This document shows positions 42,814 to 51,264 of a stretch of 62,908 nt of DNA, piece by piece. The DNA is taken from the NCBI GenBank assembly GCA_030535235.1, contig JAUNCL010000014.1, positions 1 to 62,908 of the forward strand. The letters run 5' to 3'. The stretch is from Bacillota bacterium (lineage in GTDB: Bacteria; Bacillota; Clostridia; Oscillospirales; Oscillospiraceae). Under the pieces are notes generated by a model. The model was not told where the DNA came from and made no database searches. It saw only the letters and a list, made by a program, of their open reading frames with translations. Both the position numbers and the translations under genes were made by a program. Within the stretch, counting starts at the first letter, position 1. Each line of letters begins with the position of its first letter.

Positions 42814-42838
42814 GTAAAGATACCAAGGAGGAACCATA

Positions 42839-43684
42839 ATGCAAACCTTGACTGATTCCTATCCCCTGTCCAACGGCGTGACCATCCCCTGCCTGGGCTT
42901 CGGCACCTACAAGACCCCGGAAGGGGAGGTGGGGGTGGCCTCTGTCAAAACCGCCCTGGAGACAGGCTACCGCCACATCGACACCGCCGCCTTCTACGGC
43001 AACGAGCCCACCGTGGGCCGGGCCATCCGGGCCGCCGGCCTCCCCCGGGAGGAGATTTTCATCACCACCAAGGTGTGGAACACCGAGCGGGGCTATGAGA
43101 AGGCCAGGGCCTCCATCCTGGCCAGCCTGGAGCGGATGGGCCTGGACTATCTGGACCTGGTCCTCATCCACTGGCCGGCCACCCCCAGGCAGTACGAGAA
43201 CTGGGAGGAGCTGAACCGGGACACCTGGCGGGCCTTTGAGGCCCTCTACCGGGAGGGGAAGGTCCGGGCCATCGGCGTGTCCAACTTCAAGCCCCACCAC
43301 TTAAAAGCCCTGCTGGAGGCCGATGTTCCGCCTATGGTGAACCAGATCGAGGTCCACCCCGGCCAGGCCCAGGAGGAGACCGTTACCTTCTGTCAGGCCC
43401 ACGGCATCCTGGTGGAGGCCTGGTCCCCCATGGGCCGGGGTCAGATCCTGGACCACCCCCTCATCGCCGAAACAGCCGCCCGTTACGGCCGGACCCCGGC
43501 CCAGCTCTGCATCCGTTGGTGCCTGCAAAAGGGGCTTCTCCCCCTGCCCAAGTCGGTCACTCCCGCTCGAATTCGGGAGAATGCCCAGGTCTTCGACTTT
43601 GCCATCTCCCCCGAGGATATGGCCCGCCTGGACGCCATGCCCACCACTGCCGCCTCCCACGACCCCGACGAGATTGATTTCTGA
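42839..43684 (+). CDS. Aldo/keto reductase
   Basis: 281 residues, AKR5-like. Catalytic tetrad visible: Asp and Tyr in HIDTAAFYGNEPTVG, Lys in TTKVWN, His in LVLIHWP; the NADPH-binding end PKSVTPARIRENAQVFDF is intact. Reduces aldehydes or ketones with NADPH; the physiological substrate is unknown. AAGGAGGAACC precedes the ATG. No promoter found between the rpsI terminator and the start. Confidence 0.93.
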   Translation: MQTLTDSYPLSNGVTIPCLGFGTYKTPEGEVGVASVKTALETGYRHIDTAAFYGNEPTVGRAIRAAGLPREEIFITTKVWNTERGYEKARASILASLERMGLDYLDLVLIHWPATPRQYENWEELNRDTWRAFEALYREGKVRAIGVSNFKPHHLKALLEADVPPMVNQIEVHPGQAQEETVTFCQAHGILVEAWSPMGRGQILDHPLIAETAARYGRTPAQLCIRWCLQKGLLPLPKSVTPARIRENAQVFDFAISPEDMARLDAMPTTAASHDPDEIDF

Positions 43685-43786
43685 AAGAAGGATGTCAAGT
43701 TCTTGCAATTTTCCGCCGGAGGGTCTATACTGTAGTATCAGAAAACCGGAGCGGAAATTCGACCCGATGGGATGGAGGCGCTGACC

Positions 43787-44317
43787 ATGTTTGGACGCAA
43801 ACGAAAGAAAAAGAAGGAAGAGCAGATCCAGAAGATTCGCAAGGGGATGATCTTCTGGCTCCCCGGCGGGTCCTCCCGGCTGGATGTGTATCTGGATTAC
43901 TGTGTCATCCGCTGCATAGGCAAGACCCGGATGAAGGAGAAGGAGCGGGTCATCCCCTTCACCTCCATCAAGGATGTGGTCTACACCCCGCCCACCGCCA
44001 TGCGCCACGGGTGCCTGCAGCTCATCACCAAGGAGATGCCCGACGTGAAGCGGAGTTACTGGTACGCCTATGAGAACAACCTGGTGGTGGTCCACCCCTC
44101 CACCGAGGAGCTGGCCCACACCATCCAGGCCTATATCCGCAACCCCAACGGCTCCAATGTGGTGCCGCCGGAGTACCTGTCGGAGCTGAAAAAGGAAGTG
44201 AAGCAGGCCCGCCGGGAGGAGAAGGAGGCCCAGGAGGCTGCCGCCCGGGAAGAAAAGGCCCAGGCCCGCGCCGCCAAAGAGGCCGAAAAAGAAGCCGCCC
44301 AGCCAACTGAAGAGTGA
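43787..44317 (+). CDS. PH-like domain protein with charged C-terminal tail, function unknown
   Basis: 176 residues. A Lys/Arg-rich start (FGRKRKKKKEE), a beta-rich core of about 100 residues that looks like a bacterial PH domain (VIPFTSIKDVVYTPP), and a long charged coiled coil (about 130-176, alternating Glu, Lys, Ala). No membrane segment. ATG 43787 has GGAGG eight bases upstream; an earlier ATG at 43772 overlaps that element. Confidence 0.6.
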   Translation: MFGRKRKKKKEEQIQKIRKGMIFWLPGGSSRLDVYLDYCVIRCIGKTRMKEKERVIPFTSIKDVVYTPPTAMRHGCLQLITKEMPDVKRSYWYAYENNLVVVHPSTEELAHTIQAYIRNPNGSNVVPPEYLSELKKEVKQARREEKEAQEAAAREEKAQARAAKEAEKEAAQPTEE

Positions 44318-44319
44318 CC

Positions 44320-44355
44320 AACGCCCCCCTTGGAAAAGGGGGGCGTTGCTTTTTG
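44320..44355 (+). terminator. Terminator of the PH-like protein gene
   Basis: Stem AACGCCCCCCTT with AAGGGGGGCGTT, then GCTTTTTG. Confidence 0.9.
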
Positions 44356-44412
44356 CCCCAAAACCCGATAGAATGGAACCAAGAAACCAGTCGAGAAAGG
44401 GGAACCTTTGCT

Positions 44413-46353
44413 ATGTACGAACACCTTGCCGCGCCGGGGCGGATCGGCGCCCTGACCATCAGGAACCGGGTGGTTATGACGGCGGCGTCGGCATCTCTGT
44501 CCCAGCCGGACGGGACCATGACCGAGGACATGCTGGCCTACTACGAGGCCCGGGCCAAGGGGGGCGTGGGCCTCATCATCACGGAGATGGTCTGTGTGGA
44601 CGAGGACCGCGGCGTCCTCTTTCCCCGGGAGCTCAACGCCGCCCGGGAGGAGAACATCCCCTCCTTCCGGCTGCTGGCCGACCGGGTCCACCCCTATGGG
44701 ACCAAGATTTTCGCCCAGCTCTTCCACCCCGGGGCCAATGCGGACCCCCAGTTGAACCAGGAGGTGATCTCGGCCAGCGCCGCCAAGGGCAAAAAGCAGG
44801 GGGGCGCCCGGGAGATCACCGGGGAGGAGATTCGGGATATCGTCCAAAAGTTCGGCCAGGCCGCCCGGCGGGTGAAGGAGGCGGGCTTTGACGGGGTGGA
44901 GATCCACGCCGCCCACCACTACCTCCTCCACAGCTTCCTGAGCCCCGTCACCAACCGGCGGACCGACGAATACGGCGGCAGTCTGGAAAACCGCACCCGC
45001 ATCCTGCGGGAGATCGTGGAGGCCATCCGGGCCACCTGCGGCCGGGACTTCCCCCTCATGTTCCGGGTGTCCATTGAGGAGTACATCGGGGTGAACGGCT
45101 ACCACGCCGACACCGGCGTGAAGATCTGCCAGATGCTGGAGAGCTGGGGGGTGGATGCCATCAACGCCAGCGCCTCGGGGACCTCCAGCAAGCTCAGCCA
45201 GAGCATGGAGCCCATGCATTACCGCCAGGGCTGGCGGAAGCACCTGGCCAAGGCGGTGAAGGGGGCGGTGTCCATTCCCGTCCTGGCGGTGGCCATGATC
45301 CGGGAGCCCGCCTTTGGAGAGCGGCTTCTGGCGGAGGGTGTTCTGGACTTCGTGGGCTCGGTCCGCTGTCATCTGGCCGACCCTCAGTGGGCCGACAAGG
45401 CATTCCGGGGCAGGGAGGAGGACATCCTGCCCTGCATCGCCTGCATGGCCTGCCTGGGGAAGTACTACGACGAGGGCCACATCACCTGCGCCGTGAACCC
45501 GGAGACCGGGTACGAGGCCCAGCTTCCTCCCTTGCAGGAGGACGGAGACAGTCGTCTGGTGGTGGTCCTGGGGGGCGGCCCCGGGGGCATGGAGGCCGCC
45601 TGGACGGCAGCCCGGAGGGGCTTCCGGGTGATCCTCTTTGAGAAGAGCGATGCCCTGGGCGGTCAGCTGAAGCTGGCAGGGAAGCCCCCCCGGAAGGAGC
45701 GCATCGGGGACCTGTTACAGAGCCTGCTCCGCCGCTGCACCCAGGCCGGGGTGGAGGTCCGGCTGAACTGCGCCCCCACGTTGGAGGCGCTGAAGGCGTT
45801 GCAGCCCTATGCCATTTTGGACGCCACCGGCGGCACGCCGGCCATTCCCGCCTCCATCCAGGGGACCGACAGCCCCATGGTGTGTACTGCCCCGGAGATC
45901 ATCAGCGGCCGGATCACTCCGGTGGAGGAGAGCATCGTGGTGGTGGGCTCCGGCATGACCGGCCTGGAGACCGCCGAGATCCTCTCCCAGCGGGAGAAGG
46001 ACAACGCCGTTCTGGTGCTGGAGGCGGCCCACCGACTGTCCCCCGGGGTTCTCGGCTCCAACCGAAACGCCATGACGGCAGTGCTGGAGCCCAACAACGT
46101 GGTCTTTCTGTGTAACCGCACCCTGACCAGGATCGGCGCGGACCGCATCTGGTTCCGGGACAGCCAGACAGGGGAGGAGTACGTCTACCCCTGCGACCGG
46201 GTGGTCCTGGCCCTGGGGACCCGTCCCGCCGACCCCTACGGCGAATCCCTGAACCAAGCCTGTGACAAGGTCCTTCCCATCGGCGACCGCATCTACGGCG
46301 GCCAGATCTGGGACGCCATCCACACCGCCTATCGGGCAGCTCTGATGCTGTAA
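44413..46353 (+). CDS. Old-yellow-enzyme-type NADH:flavin oxidoreductase / 2,4-dienoyl-CoA reductase family
   Basis: 646 residues. An FMN-binding TIM barrel (about 1-340, with GFDGVEIHAAHHYLLHSFLS and TNRRTDEYGGS), a cysteine cluster for a 4Fe-4S centre, then FAD and NAD(P)-binding domains (VVVLGGGPGGMEAAW and VVVGSGMTGLETAE). Family members reduce enoyl-CoA esters, bile-acid intermediates or enoates. The cysteine spacing is C-X2-C-X2-C-X11-C rather than the usual C-X2-C-X3-C-X11-C. Start at 44413 after AAAGGGG. Substrate unknown. Confidence 0.88.
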   Translation: MYEHLAAPGRIGALTIRNRVVMTAASASLSQPDGTMTEDMLAYYEARAKGGVGLIITEMVCVDEDRGVLFPRELNAAREENIPSFRLLADRVHPYGTKIFAQLFHPGANADPQLNQEVISASAAKGKKQGGAREITGEEIRDIVQKFGQAARRVKEAGFDGVEIHAAHHYLLHSFLSPVTNRRTDEYGGSLENRTRILREIVEAIRATCGRDFPLMFRVSIEEYIGVNGYHADTGVKICQMLESWGVDAINASASGTSSKLSQSMEPMHYRQGWRKHLAKAVKGAVSIPVLAVAMIREPAFGERLLAEGVLDFVGSVRCHLADPQWADKAFRGREEDILPCIACMACLGKYYDEGHITCAVNPETGYEAQLPPLQEDGDSRLVVVLGGGPGGMEAAWTAARRGFRVILFEKSDALGGQLKLAGKPPRKERIGDLLQSLLRRCTQAGVEVRLNCAPTLEALKALQPYAILDATGGTPAIPASIQGTDSPMVCTAPEIISGRITPVEESIVVVGSGMTGLETAEILSQREKDNAVLVLEAAHRLSPGVLGSNRNAMTAVLEPNNVVFLCNRTLTRIGADRIWFRDSQTGEEYVYPCDRVVLALGTRPADPYGESLNQACDKVLPIGDRIYGGQIWDAIHTAYRAALML

Positions 46354-46374
46354 CAAACTGCCCGGAAGAATTGA

Positions 46375-46426
46375 AAAACACCCAGAGAACGCGGTTTTTG
46401 TACCGGCGGTCTCTGGGTGTTTTTTG
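46375..46426. terminator. Bidirectional terminator between the OYE-type and U32 peptidase genes
   Basis: Stem AAAACACCCAGAGA with TCTCTGGGTGTTTT around a loop of about 21 bases that can form its own small stem; T and A runs on both sides. Confidence 0.85.
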
Positions 46427-46434
46427 CGCAGGAT

Positions 46435-47649
46435 TCAGGAGTTCTCCCGGCAGGCCCGCAGGAAGGACAGGGGAGGGGCATAGCAGGGAAGCTGGATCTT
46501 GAACTTCATCTGGGGGTGGCGGGGCTCCCGGAGGGGATATCCCTCCATGTCCTCCATCACCGGGGCCTGGAAGGCCACCGGGCGGGTGTCGGGCCCTACC
46601 AGCTCGATCTCGTCCCCGGCGGCGAACTTGTTCCGCAGGGAGGCCACGGCAAGACCGTTTTCATCGCAGGACTCCACCACGGCCACCACTTGCCAGTCCC
46701 GGATGTACCGGGCGTCGGAGGTGAACTGGCCGGGCTGGCCGTAGAAGAAACCGGTGGAGTAGTGCCGGTGGCTGACCTTCTCCACCTCGTCCCGCCAGAC
46801 CAGGTCCAGGGGCTGGCCGGCCAGCACGTTGTCGATGCAGTGGCGATAGGCGCCGGTGACGATGGCGGCGTAGTAGGCAGACTTGGCCCGGCCCTCGATC
46901 TTCAGGGAGTCCACCCCGGCCTCCATCAGGTCGGGGATGTGGTCGATCATGCACATGTCCCGGGAGTTCATGATATAGGTGCCTTTCTCGTCCTCATAGA
47001 CGTCGAAGTACTCGCCGGGCCGCTTCTCCTCCACCAGGGAGTATTGATACCGGCAGGGTTGAGCGCAGGCCCCCCGGTTGGAATCCCGGCCGGTCATGTA
47101 GTTGGACAGCAGGCACCGGCCGGAGTAAGACACGCACATGGCCCCGTGGGCGAAGGTCTCGATCTCCAGTTCCCTGGGAGTCTTGGCCCGGATCTCGGCG
47201 ATCTCGGGCAGGCTCAGCTCCCGGGCCAGGATGACCCGGTCAGCCCCCAGGTCGTGCCAGGCCCGGGCGGCCTGATAGTTCACGATGCTGGCCTGGGTGC
47301 TGATGTGGATCTTCACCGAAGGGGCGTACTTCTTGGCCAGGGCCAACACCCCCACGTCGGCCAGGATGGCGGCGGTGACCCCCGCCTCCTCCAGCAGCTC
47401 TAACCACTGGGGCAGGCGGGCCACCTCGTCGTTCCGGGGCATGGTGTTGCAGGTCACGTGGGCGTCCACCCCGTGGGCCTTGCAGAAGGCCACCGCTTTC
47501 TTCAATTCCTCCGGGGAGAAGTTTCCGGCGAAGGAGCGCATGCCGAAGGTGGTGCCGGCCAGGTAGACGGCGTCGGCCCCGTAGGCCACCGCCATCTCCA
47601 GCCGCTCCCAGTCCCCTGCCGGGGCCAGCAGTTCTAATTTCTTCTTCAT
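46435..47649 (-). CDS. Peptidase U32 family protein (TrhP/RlhA-like)
   Basis: 404 residues. U32 signature region with ETFAHGAMCVSYSGRCLLSN and cysteines in RGACAQPCRY; start ELLAPAGDWERLEMAVAYGA is typical. Members thought to be peptidases are now linked to prephenate-dependent tRNA hydroxylation (TrhP) or rRNA hydroxylation; which applies here is not decidable. AGGGAGGGG precedes the ATG. Last gene of the tagA/tmk/mltG operon, 10 bases after mltG. Confidence 0.92.
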   Translation of the reverse strand: MKKKLELLAPAGDWERLEMAVAYGADAVYLAGTTFGMRSFAGNFSPEELKKAVAFCKAHGVDAHVTCNTMPRNDEVARLPQWLELLEEAGVTAAILADVGVLALAKKYAPSVKIHISTQASIVNYQAARAWHDLGADRVILARELSLPEIAEIRAKTPRELEIETFAHGAMCVSYSGRCLLSNYMTGRDSNRGACAQPCRYQYSLVEEKRPGEYFDVYEDEKGTYIMNSRDMCMIDHIPDLMEAGVDSLKIEGRAKSAYYAAIVTGAYRHCIDNVLAGQPLDLVWRDEVEKVSHRHYSTGFFYGQPGQFTSDARYIRDWQVVAVVESCDENGLAVASLRNKFAAGDEIELVGPDTRPVAFQAPVMEDMEGYPLREPRHPQMKFKIQLPCYAPPLSFLRACRENS

Positions 47650-47659
47650 GGCCCCTCCC

Positions 47660-48832
47660 TTAGCTGTTCAGGAATGCCTGATGCTCAGAGTAGCTGGAGA
47701 AGAAGTGGTGGAGCTTATCATCGCCCAGGGCATAGTAATAGTAGTTGGTGCTCTCGGGGTTGATGGCCGCCATGATGGACTCCATACCGGGGTTGGAGAT
47801 GGGTCCCGGGGGCAGCCCCTTGTTCAGGTAGGTGTTGTAGGGGCTCTGGACGGTCTGGTAGTCCTCCTCAGACACGATCTCGCCCTCGGGCAGCACATAT
47901 TGGATGGTGGCGTCGATCTGCAGGTAGCCCTGGGTGCCGCCGCTGGGGTTGTTTAGACGGTTGTAGATGACCGAGGCGATGGTGGCCCGGTCGGTGCCGT
48001 CGGTCTCCTTCTCGATCATGGAGGCCACGTTGAGGATCTCGCCGATGGACTTGCCCTGATCCCAGATCTGCTGCCGGATGGCGTCGGTGACCTTGGCGTC
48101 GAAGTTCACCAGCATCTTATTGAGGACGTACTTGGGATCCTCACCCAGATAGAAGGTGTAGGTATCGGGGAAGAGGTAGCCCTCCAGCCGGGTGGCGTCC
48201 CCCAGGGGGATATCCTGGAGGAAGGAGAAGGCGTAGTCGTGGGTGGCCGCCATGTCCTCCAGCTTCTCCACGGTGGAGACCCCCTTGTCCTCCAGAAGCT
48301 GGAAGATCTGGGCCATGGTGTAGCCTTCCGGTATGGTCACCGTGGTGGTCATGCGGCTGGACGAGGAGGAGCTCAGGTTGTTCAGGATGGCGCTGTAGTC
48401 CATGTTGGTGTCCAGCTTATACTGGCCGGCGGCGATGTTGTCGGCCTTGCCGGAGAAGGTGGCGAAGAGCCGGAAGAGGAATTTGTAGTTGATGATGTCG
48501 TTGTCCTTCAGCTGGTCGGCCACCTTGCCGAAGTTTTTCTCGTCCTGGATGGTGATGACGGCCTCCACCTCGTCCTTGTTCAGGGCCAGCATGTCGTTGG
48601 CCATGGTCCAGCCCAGGGTGGCCAGGATGGCGGACACGCCGCAGACCATCAGGATATAGATCATGGAGCTGGAAAGGGCGGAGCGCTTCTTCTTTCTCTT
48701 TTTCCGGGGAGGCGGCGCGGCGCGGCGGCGCTCATACTCCCGCTCTCGATCCCGATCCCAGTCCCGGTCTCTGCCGCGATCCCGGCTCCGGTTCCGGTCG
48801 TAGTCGTCGTAGTATCTTCTGTCCCGTTCCAT
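47660..48832 (-). CDS. mltG: Endolytic murein transglycosylase MltG-like protein
   Basis: 390 residues. An unusual cytoplasmic N-terminus of about 50 residues made almost only of Arg, Asp, Glu and Tyr, then a poly-basic stretch, one membrane helix (about 54-76), a LysM-like domain and the YceG catalytic domain with the glutamate in ASMIEKET. MltG cleaves nascent glycan strands and sets their length. Followed by the U32 gene. Confidence 0.92.
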   Translation of the reverse strand: MERDRRYYDDYDRNRSRDRGRDRDWDRDREREYERRRAAPPPRKKRKKKRSALSSSMIYILMVCGVSAILATLGWTMANDMLALNKDEVEAVITIQDEKNFGKVADQLKDNDIINYKFLFRLFATFSGKADNIAAGQYKLDTNMDYSAILNNLSSSSSSRMTTTVTIPEGYTMAQIFQLLEDKGVSTVEKLEDMAATHDYAFSFLQDIPLGDATRLEGYLFPDTYTFYLGEDPKYVLNKMLVNFDAKVTDAIRQQIWDQGKSIGEILNVASMIEKETDGTDRATIASVIYNRLNNPSGGTQGYLQIDATIQYVLPEGEIVSEEDYQTVQSPYNTYLNKGLPPGPISNPGMESIMAAINPESTNYYYYALGDDKLHHFFSSYSEHQAFLNS

Positions 48833-48862
48833 GGGTTCCCTCCTATGTGGTACGGTTTTGGA

Positions 48863-49447
48863 TTATTCCGGCTGGTAGGGCCAGACCTGGCCCTCCTCGG
48901 TGAGGACATATTTGACCCACATGTCCAGGGGCTCCTTGGGCAGGTTGATCTGGAAGAAGTCCTCCCGGCACAGGCCGATGGTCACGCCCTCGTAGTCCTC
49001 CAGGTAGCGGTCGTAGTACCCGGCCCCCTGGCCCAGGCGTCCGCCCCGGCTGTCGAAGCACAGGCCGGGGGTGAGGATCAGGTCGATGTCCTTCCGCTCC
49101 ACCTGGGGGCAGGTGAGCTTGGGGGCGGGGATGTTGTACCGGCCGGGCTCCATGTCCTCCATGCCGGTGATAGCATAGGCCTCCATCTCCGTGTCGGACA
49201 GGCAGCGGGGCATGCAGACCGTCTTGCCCTGCTTCAGCAGCTCCTCCAGGATGGCGTCGGTGCGGATCTCGGTGCCCACCCCGTAGTAGAGGAGGATGGT
49301 GTTGGCCTGCTCCAGGGCGGGGTGCTGGAGGAATTGCCGGCACAGCTCCCGGTCGGACCAGGCCCGCTCCTCCTCGGTCAGCTCCCGCAGGGCGGCGCGG
49401 ATCTGGGCGCGGAGCATCTTTTTTACTTCAGAAATATCGCTTCCCAT
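48863..49447 (-). CDS. 5-formyltetrahydrofolate cyclo-ligase
   Basis: 194 residues. Conserved end GGRLGQGAGYYDRYLE and the substrate-binding middle are present. ATP-dependent conversion of 5-formyl-THF to 5,10-methenyl-THF. Three bases after tmk; GACGTAACC precedes the start, a poor ribosome site that suggests translational coupling. Confidence 0.92.
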   Translation of the reverse strand: MGSDISEVKKMLRAQIRAALRELTEEERAWSDRELCRQFLQHPALEQANTILLYYGVGTEIRTDAILEELLKQGKTVCMPRCLSDTEMEAYAITGMEDMEPGRYNIPAPKLTCPQVERKDIDLILTPGLCFDSRGGRLGQGAGYYDRYLEDYEGVTIGLCREDFFQINLPKEPLDMWVKYVLTEEGQVWPYQPE

Positions 49448-49450
49448 AGG

Positions 49451-50134
49451 TTACGTCTCCTTTTTCGTCAGCAGGGGGAATACCGCCTGCCAGATTTCTT
49501 GGTGTATGTCGTCGATCCTTCTCAGGTCCCCCTGGGGGTCCAGGCAGGAGATCCGCTTCCAGCCGTAGACCTCCGCCGCTTCCAGGGCGGCGGAACGGCA
49601 GGCTGCCAGATAGGCGGTGTCGGTCTCGTGGATATCCCCCTTGGTGTGGGTGTCGGCCTCTCGCTGCCGGAGCATCTCCACGGATTTCTCTGTGGGCAGG
49701 TCCAGGTAGAGGACCAGGTCAGGGGCCGGGAGCCCTAAACGGTCATATTCAAAGTCGGACAGCCACCGGAAGTATTCTCTCCGCTCCGCCCCGGCCAGCT
49801 TGCTGGCCTGGTGGACGGCGTTGGAGGTGGTGTAGCGGTCGGCCAGGATCAGGCCGCCGTTCTTATAGTGGGCCTGCCAGACCTTTTTCCAGGAGGCGTA
49901 GCGGTCCACCGCGTAAAAGGCTGAGGCGGCGTAGGCGTTCACATCCCCCGGTTTTTCCCCGAACTCTCCGTTCAGATACATCCGGATGAGGGCGGAGGAG
50001 GGTTCCGAATACTGCGGGAAGACCAGCCGCTGGAAGGGAAAGCCCTCCTGCTCAGCCCGCTGGCACAGCCGGGCGAACTGGGTGGACTTGCCGGAGCCGT
50101 CGGTGCCCTCGATGACGATGAGTGTTCCCTTCAT
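49451..50134 (-). CDS. tmk: Thymidylate kinase-like dTMP kinase
   Basis: 227 residues. P-loop EGTDGSGKSTQ at the start and the DR motif in ILADRYTTSNAVHQ. Phosphorylates dTMP to dTDP. ATG 50134 follows AAAGGGGAAG; the longer frame overlaps the upstream gene. Its ATG overlaps the upstream stop codon by four bases (coupling). The sequence is of the divergent clostridial branch, somewhat longer than E. coli Tmk. Confidence 0.9.
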   Translation of the reverse strand: MKGTLIVIEGTDGSGKSTQFARLCQRAEQEGFPFQRLVFPQYSEPSSALIRMYLNGEFGEKPGDVNAYAASAFYAVDRYASWKKVWQAHYKNGGLILADRYTTSNAVHQASKLAGAERREYFRWLSDFEYDRLGLPAPDLVLYLDLPTEKSVEMLRQREADTHTKGDIHETDTAYLAACRSAALEAAEVYGWKRISCLDPQGDLRRIDDIHQEIWQAVFPLLTKKET

Positions 50135-50865
50135 GACTTCCCCTTTCTGCTGGCCTTCTTGGCGTCCACCAGGAAGAGGGGGAGCTTTGCCATGCGGCCG
50201 ATGCGGCTGGGCTGGTGGAGGAGGCGGTAGAGCCACTCCATACCCAGCTTCTGCCAAACCTCCGGGGCTCGCTTCACGTTGCCGGCGTAGACGTCCAGCA
50301 CGCCTCCCAGCCCCACCATCAGGTGGGCGCCGGTTTGGGGGCCGTATTGGGCCATCCACTTCTCCTGTTTTGGGGCCCCTAGACAGACAAAGACCACGTC
50401 GGCCTGGGCCGCTTTGATCTTCTCCACCACGGGGGCGGCGTCTTTGAAATACCCGTCGTTGACGCCGCAGATGGTCAGGTTGGGGTAGCGCGCGTTCAGG
50501 TTGGCAGCTGCCTGCTCCGCCACCCCGGGCTTGGCCCCCAGGAGGAAGAGCCGACCGCCGCTGACCTCCAGCCGGTCCAGCAGGCCGGAGGCAAAGTCGA
50601 TGCCCGGGACCCGCTCCTTCAGGGGGCAGCCCAGGATCTTGGCGGCGTAGACCACCCCGATCCCGTCGGGCAGGACCAGGCCGGCGGCATTCAGAATGTC
50701 CTCGTAGGCCTTGGACTGGCGGGCCATGTTCACGATTTCAGGGTTGGGGGTCACCACATAGGAAAAGCCCGGCCCCTGGGCCAGGGCGGCGCCCCGGTCG
50801 ATGGCCTCGTCCAGGGTGAGGTTGTCAAAGGACACCCCCATAATTTCATTTCGCAAGGTTCGCAT
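50131..50865 (-). CDS. WecB/TagA/CpsF-family glycosyltransferase
   Basis: 244 residues from ATG 50865 (GGGGGAG 11 bases upstream; a little far). The family core is clear: VVTPNPEIVNMA, LPDGIGVVYAAK and the C-terminal end with LGAPKQEKWM. TagA-like enzymes add ManNAc to a lipid-linked GlcNAc in wall teichoic acid synthesis. It lacks teichoic acid neighbours here but leads an envelope-related operon with mltG. Confidence 0.9.
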   Translation of the reverse strand: MRTLRNEIMGVSFDNLTLDEAIDRGAALAQGPGFSYVVTPNPEIVNMARQSKAYEDILNAAGLVLPDGIGVVYAAKILGCPLKERVPGIDFASGLLDRLEVSGGRLFLLGAKPGVAEQAAANLNARYPNLTICGVNDGYFKDAAPVVEKIKAAQADVVFVCLGAPKQEKWMAQYGPQTGAHLMVGLGGVLDVYAGNVKRAPEVWQKLGMEWLYRLLHQPSRIGRMAKLPLFLVDAKKASRKGKS

Positions 50866-50928
50866 CTCCAATGTACTCCCCCAAGCCAAATGGGCGCAAG
50901 GACGGAGTATAAAAGTATATTCTGTTAT

Positions 50929-50957
50929 ATTGTACCACGGATCAGAGAATTTGTCCA
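50929..50957 (-). promoter_or_regulatory. Promoter of the tagA-like/tmk/mltG operon
   Basis: On the minus strand TGGACA and TACAAT with a 17-base spacer. Confidence 0.7.
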
Positions 50958-50973
50958 TTCCCAGTCAAATTCT

Positions 50974-51007
50974 AAAAAAATAAGGACACGACTGTGTCGT
51001 GTCCTTT
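50974..51007 (-). terminator. Terminator of tRNA-Val
   Basis: On the minus strand AAGGACACGAC pairs with GTCGTGTCCTT, followed by ATTTTTTTAG. Confidence 0.9.
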
Positions 51008-51009
51008 GT

Positions 51010-51086
51010 TGGTGGACGATACAGGACTTGAACCTGTGACCTCCCGCACGTCAAGCGGATGCTCATACCAGCTGAGCTAATCGTCC
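51010..51086 (-). tRNA. tRNA-Val (anticodon GAC)
   Basis: The 77-base cloverleaf is complete. Acceptor GGACGAT pairs with ATCGTCC, the anticodon stem TCCGC encloses the loop TTGACGT, and the T arm contains GTTCAAGTC. CCA is encoded. It has its own promoter and terminator. Confidence 0.95.
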
Positions 51087-51119
51087 GTGTGTTGTTTTGT
51101 TCCCTGCGGAACGATGTTT

Positions 51120-51148
51120 ATCATACACGAAATCCTGCCATTTGTCAA
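51120..51148 (-). promoter_or_regulatory. Promoter of tRNA-Val
   Basis: On the minus strand TTGACA and TATGAT with a 17-base spacer, about 34 bases before the tRNA. Confidence 0.8.
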
Positions 51149-51202
51149 CAACTTTTTCACAAAAATTTATTTTTTCTCCCCGCCGGGGCGGTCGCCGGAA
51201 AA

Positions 51203-51231
51203 TTGACAAGGCCGTTGCCGCCTTTTATAAT
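51203..51231 (+). promoter_or_regulatory. Promoter of the AlbA-domain gene
   Basis: Consensus TTGACA and TATAAT with a 17-base spacer, 33 bases before the start codon. Confidence 0.9.
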
Positions 51232-51264
51232 GGAGACAACAACGATCCGGCAGGAGGGTTTCCC

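Noticed and set aside
51010-51086. tRNA-Val as an integration site of the nearby elements
   Set aside because: No direct repeat of the tRNA 3' end was noticed downstream, and the recombinase lies more than 10 kb away.
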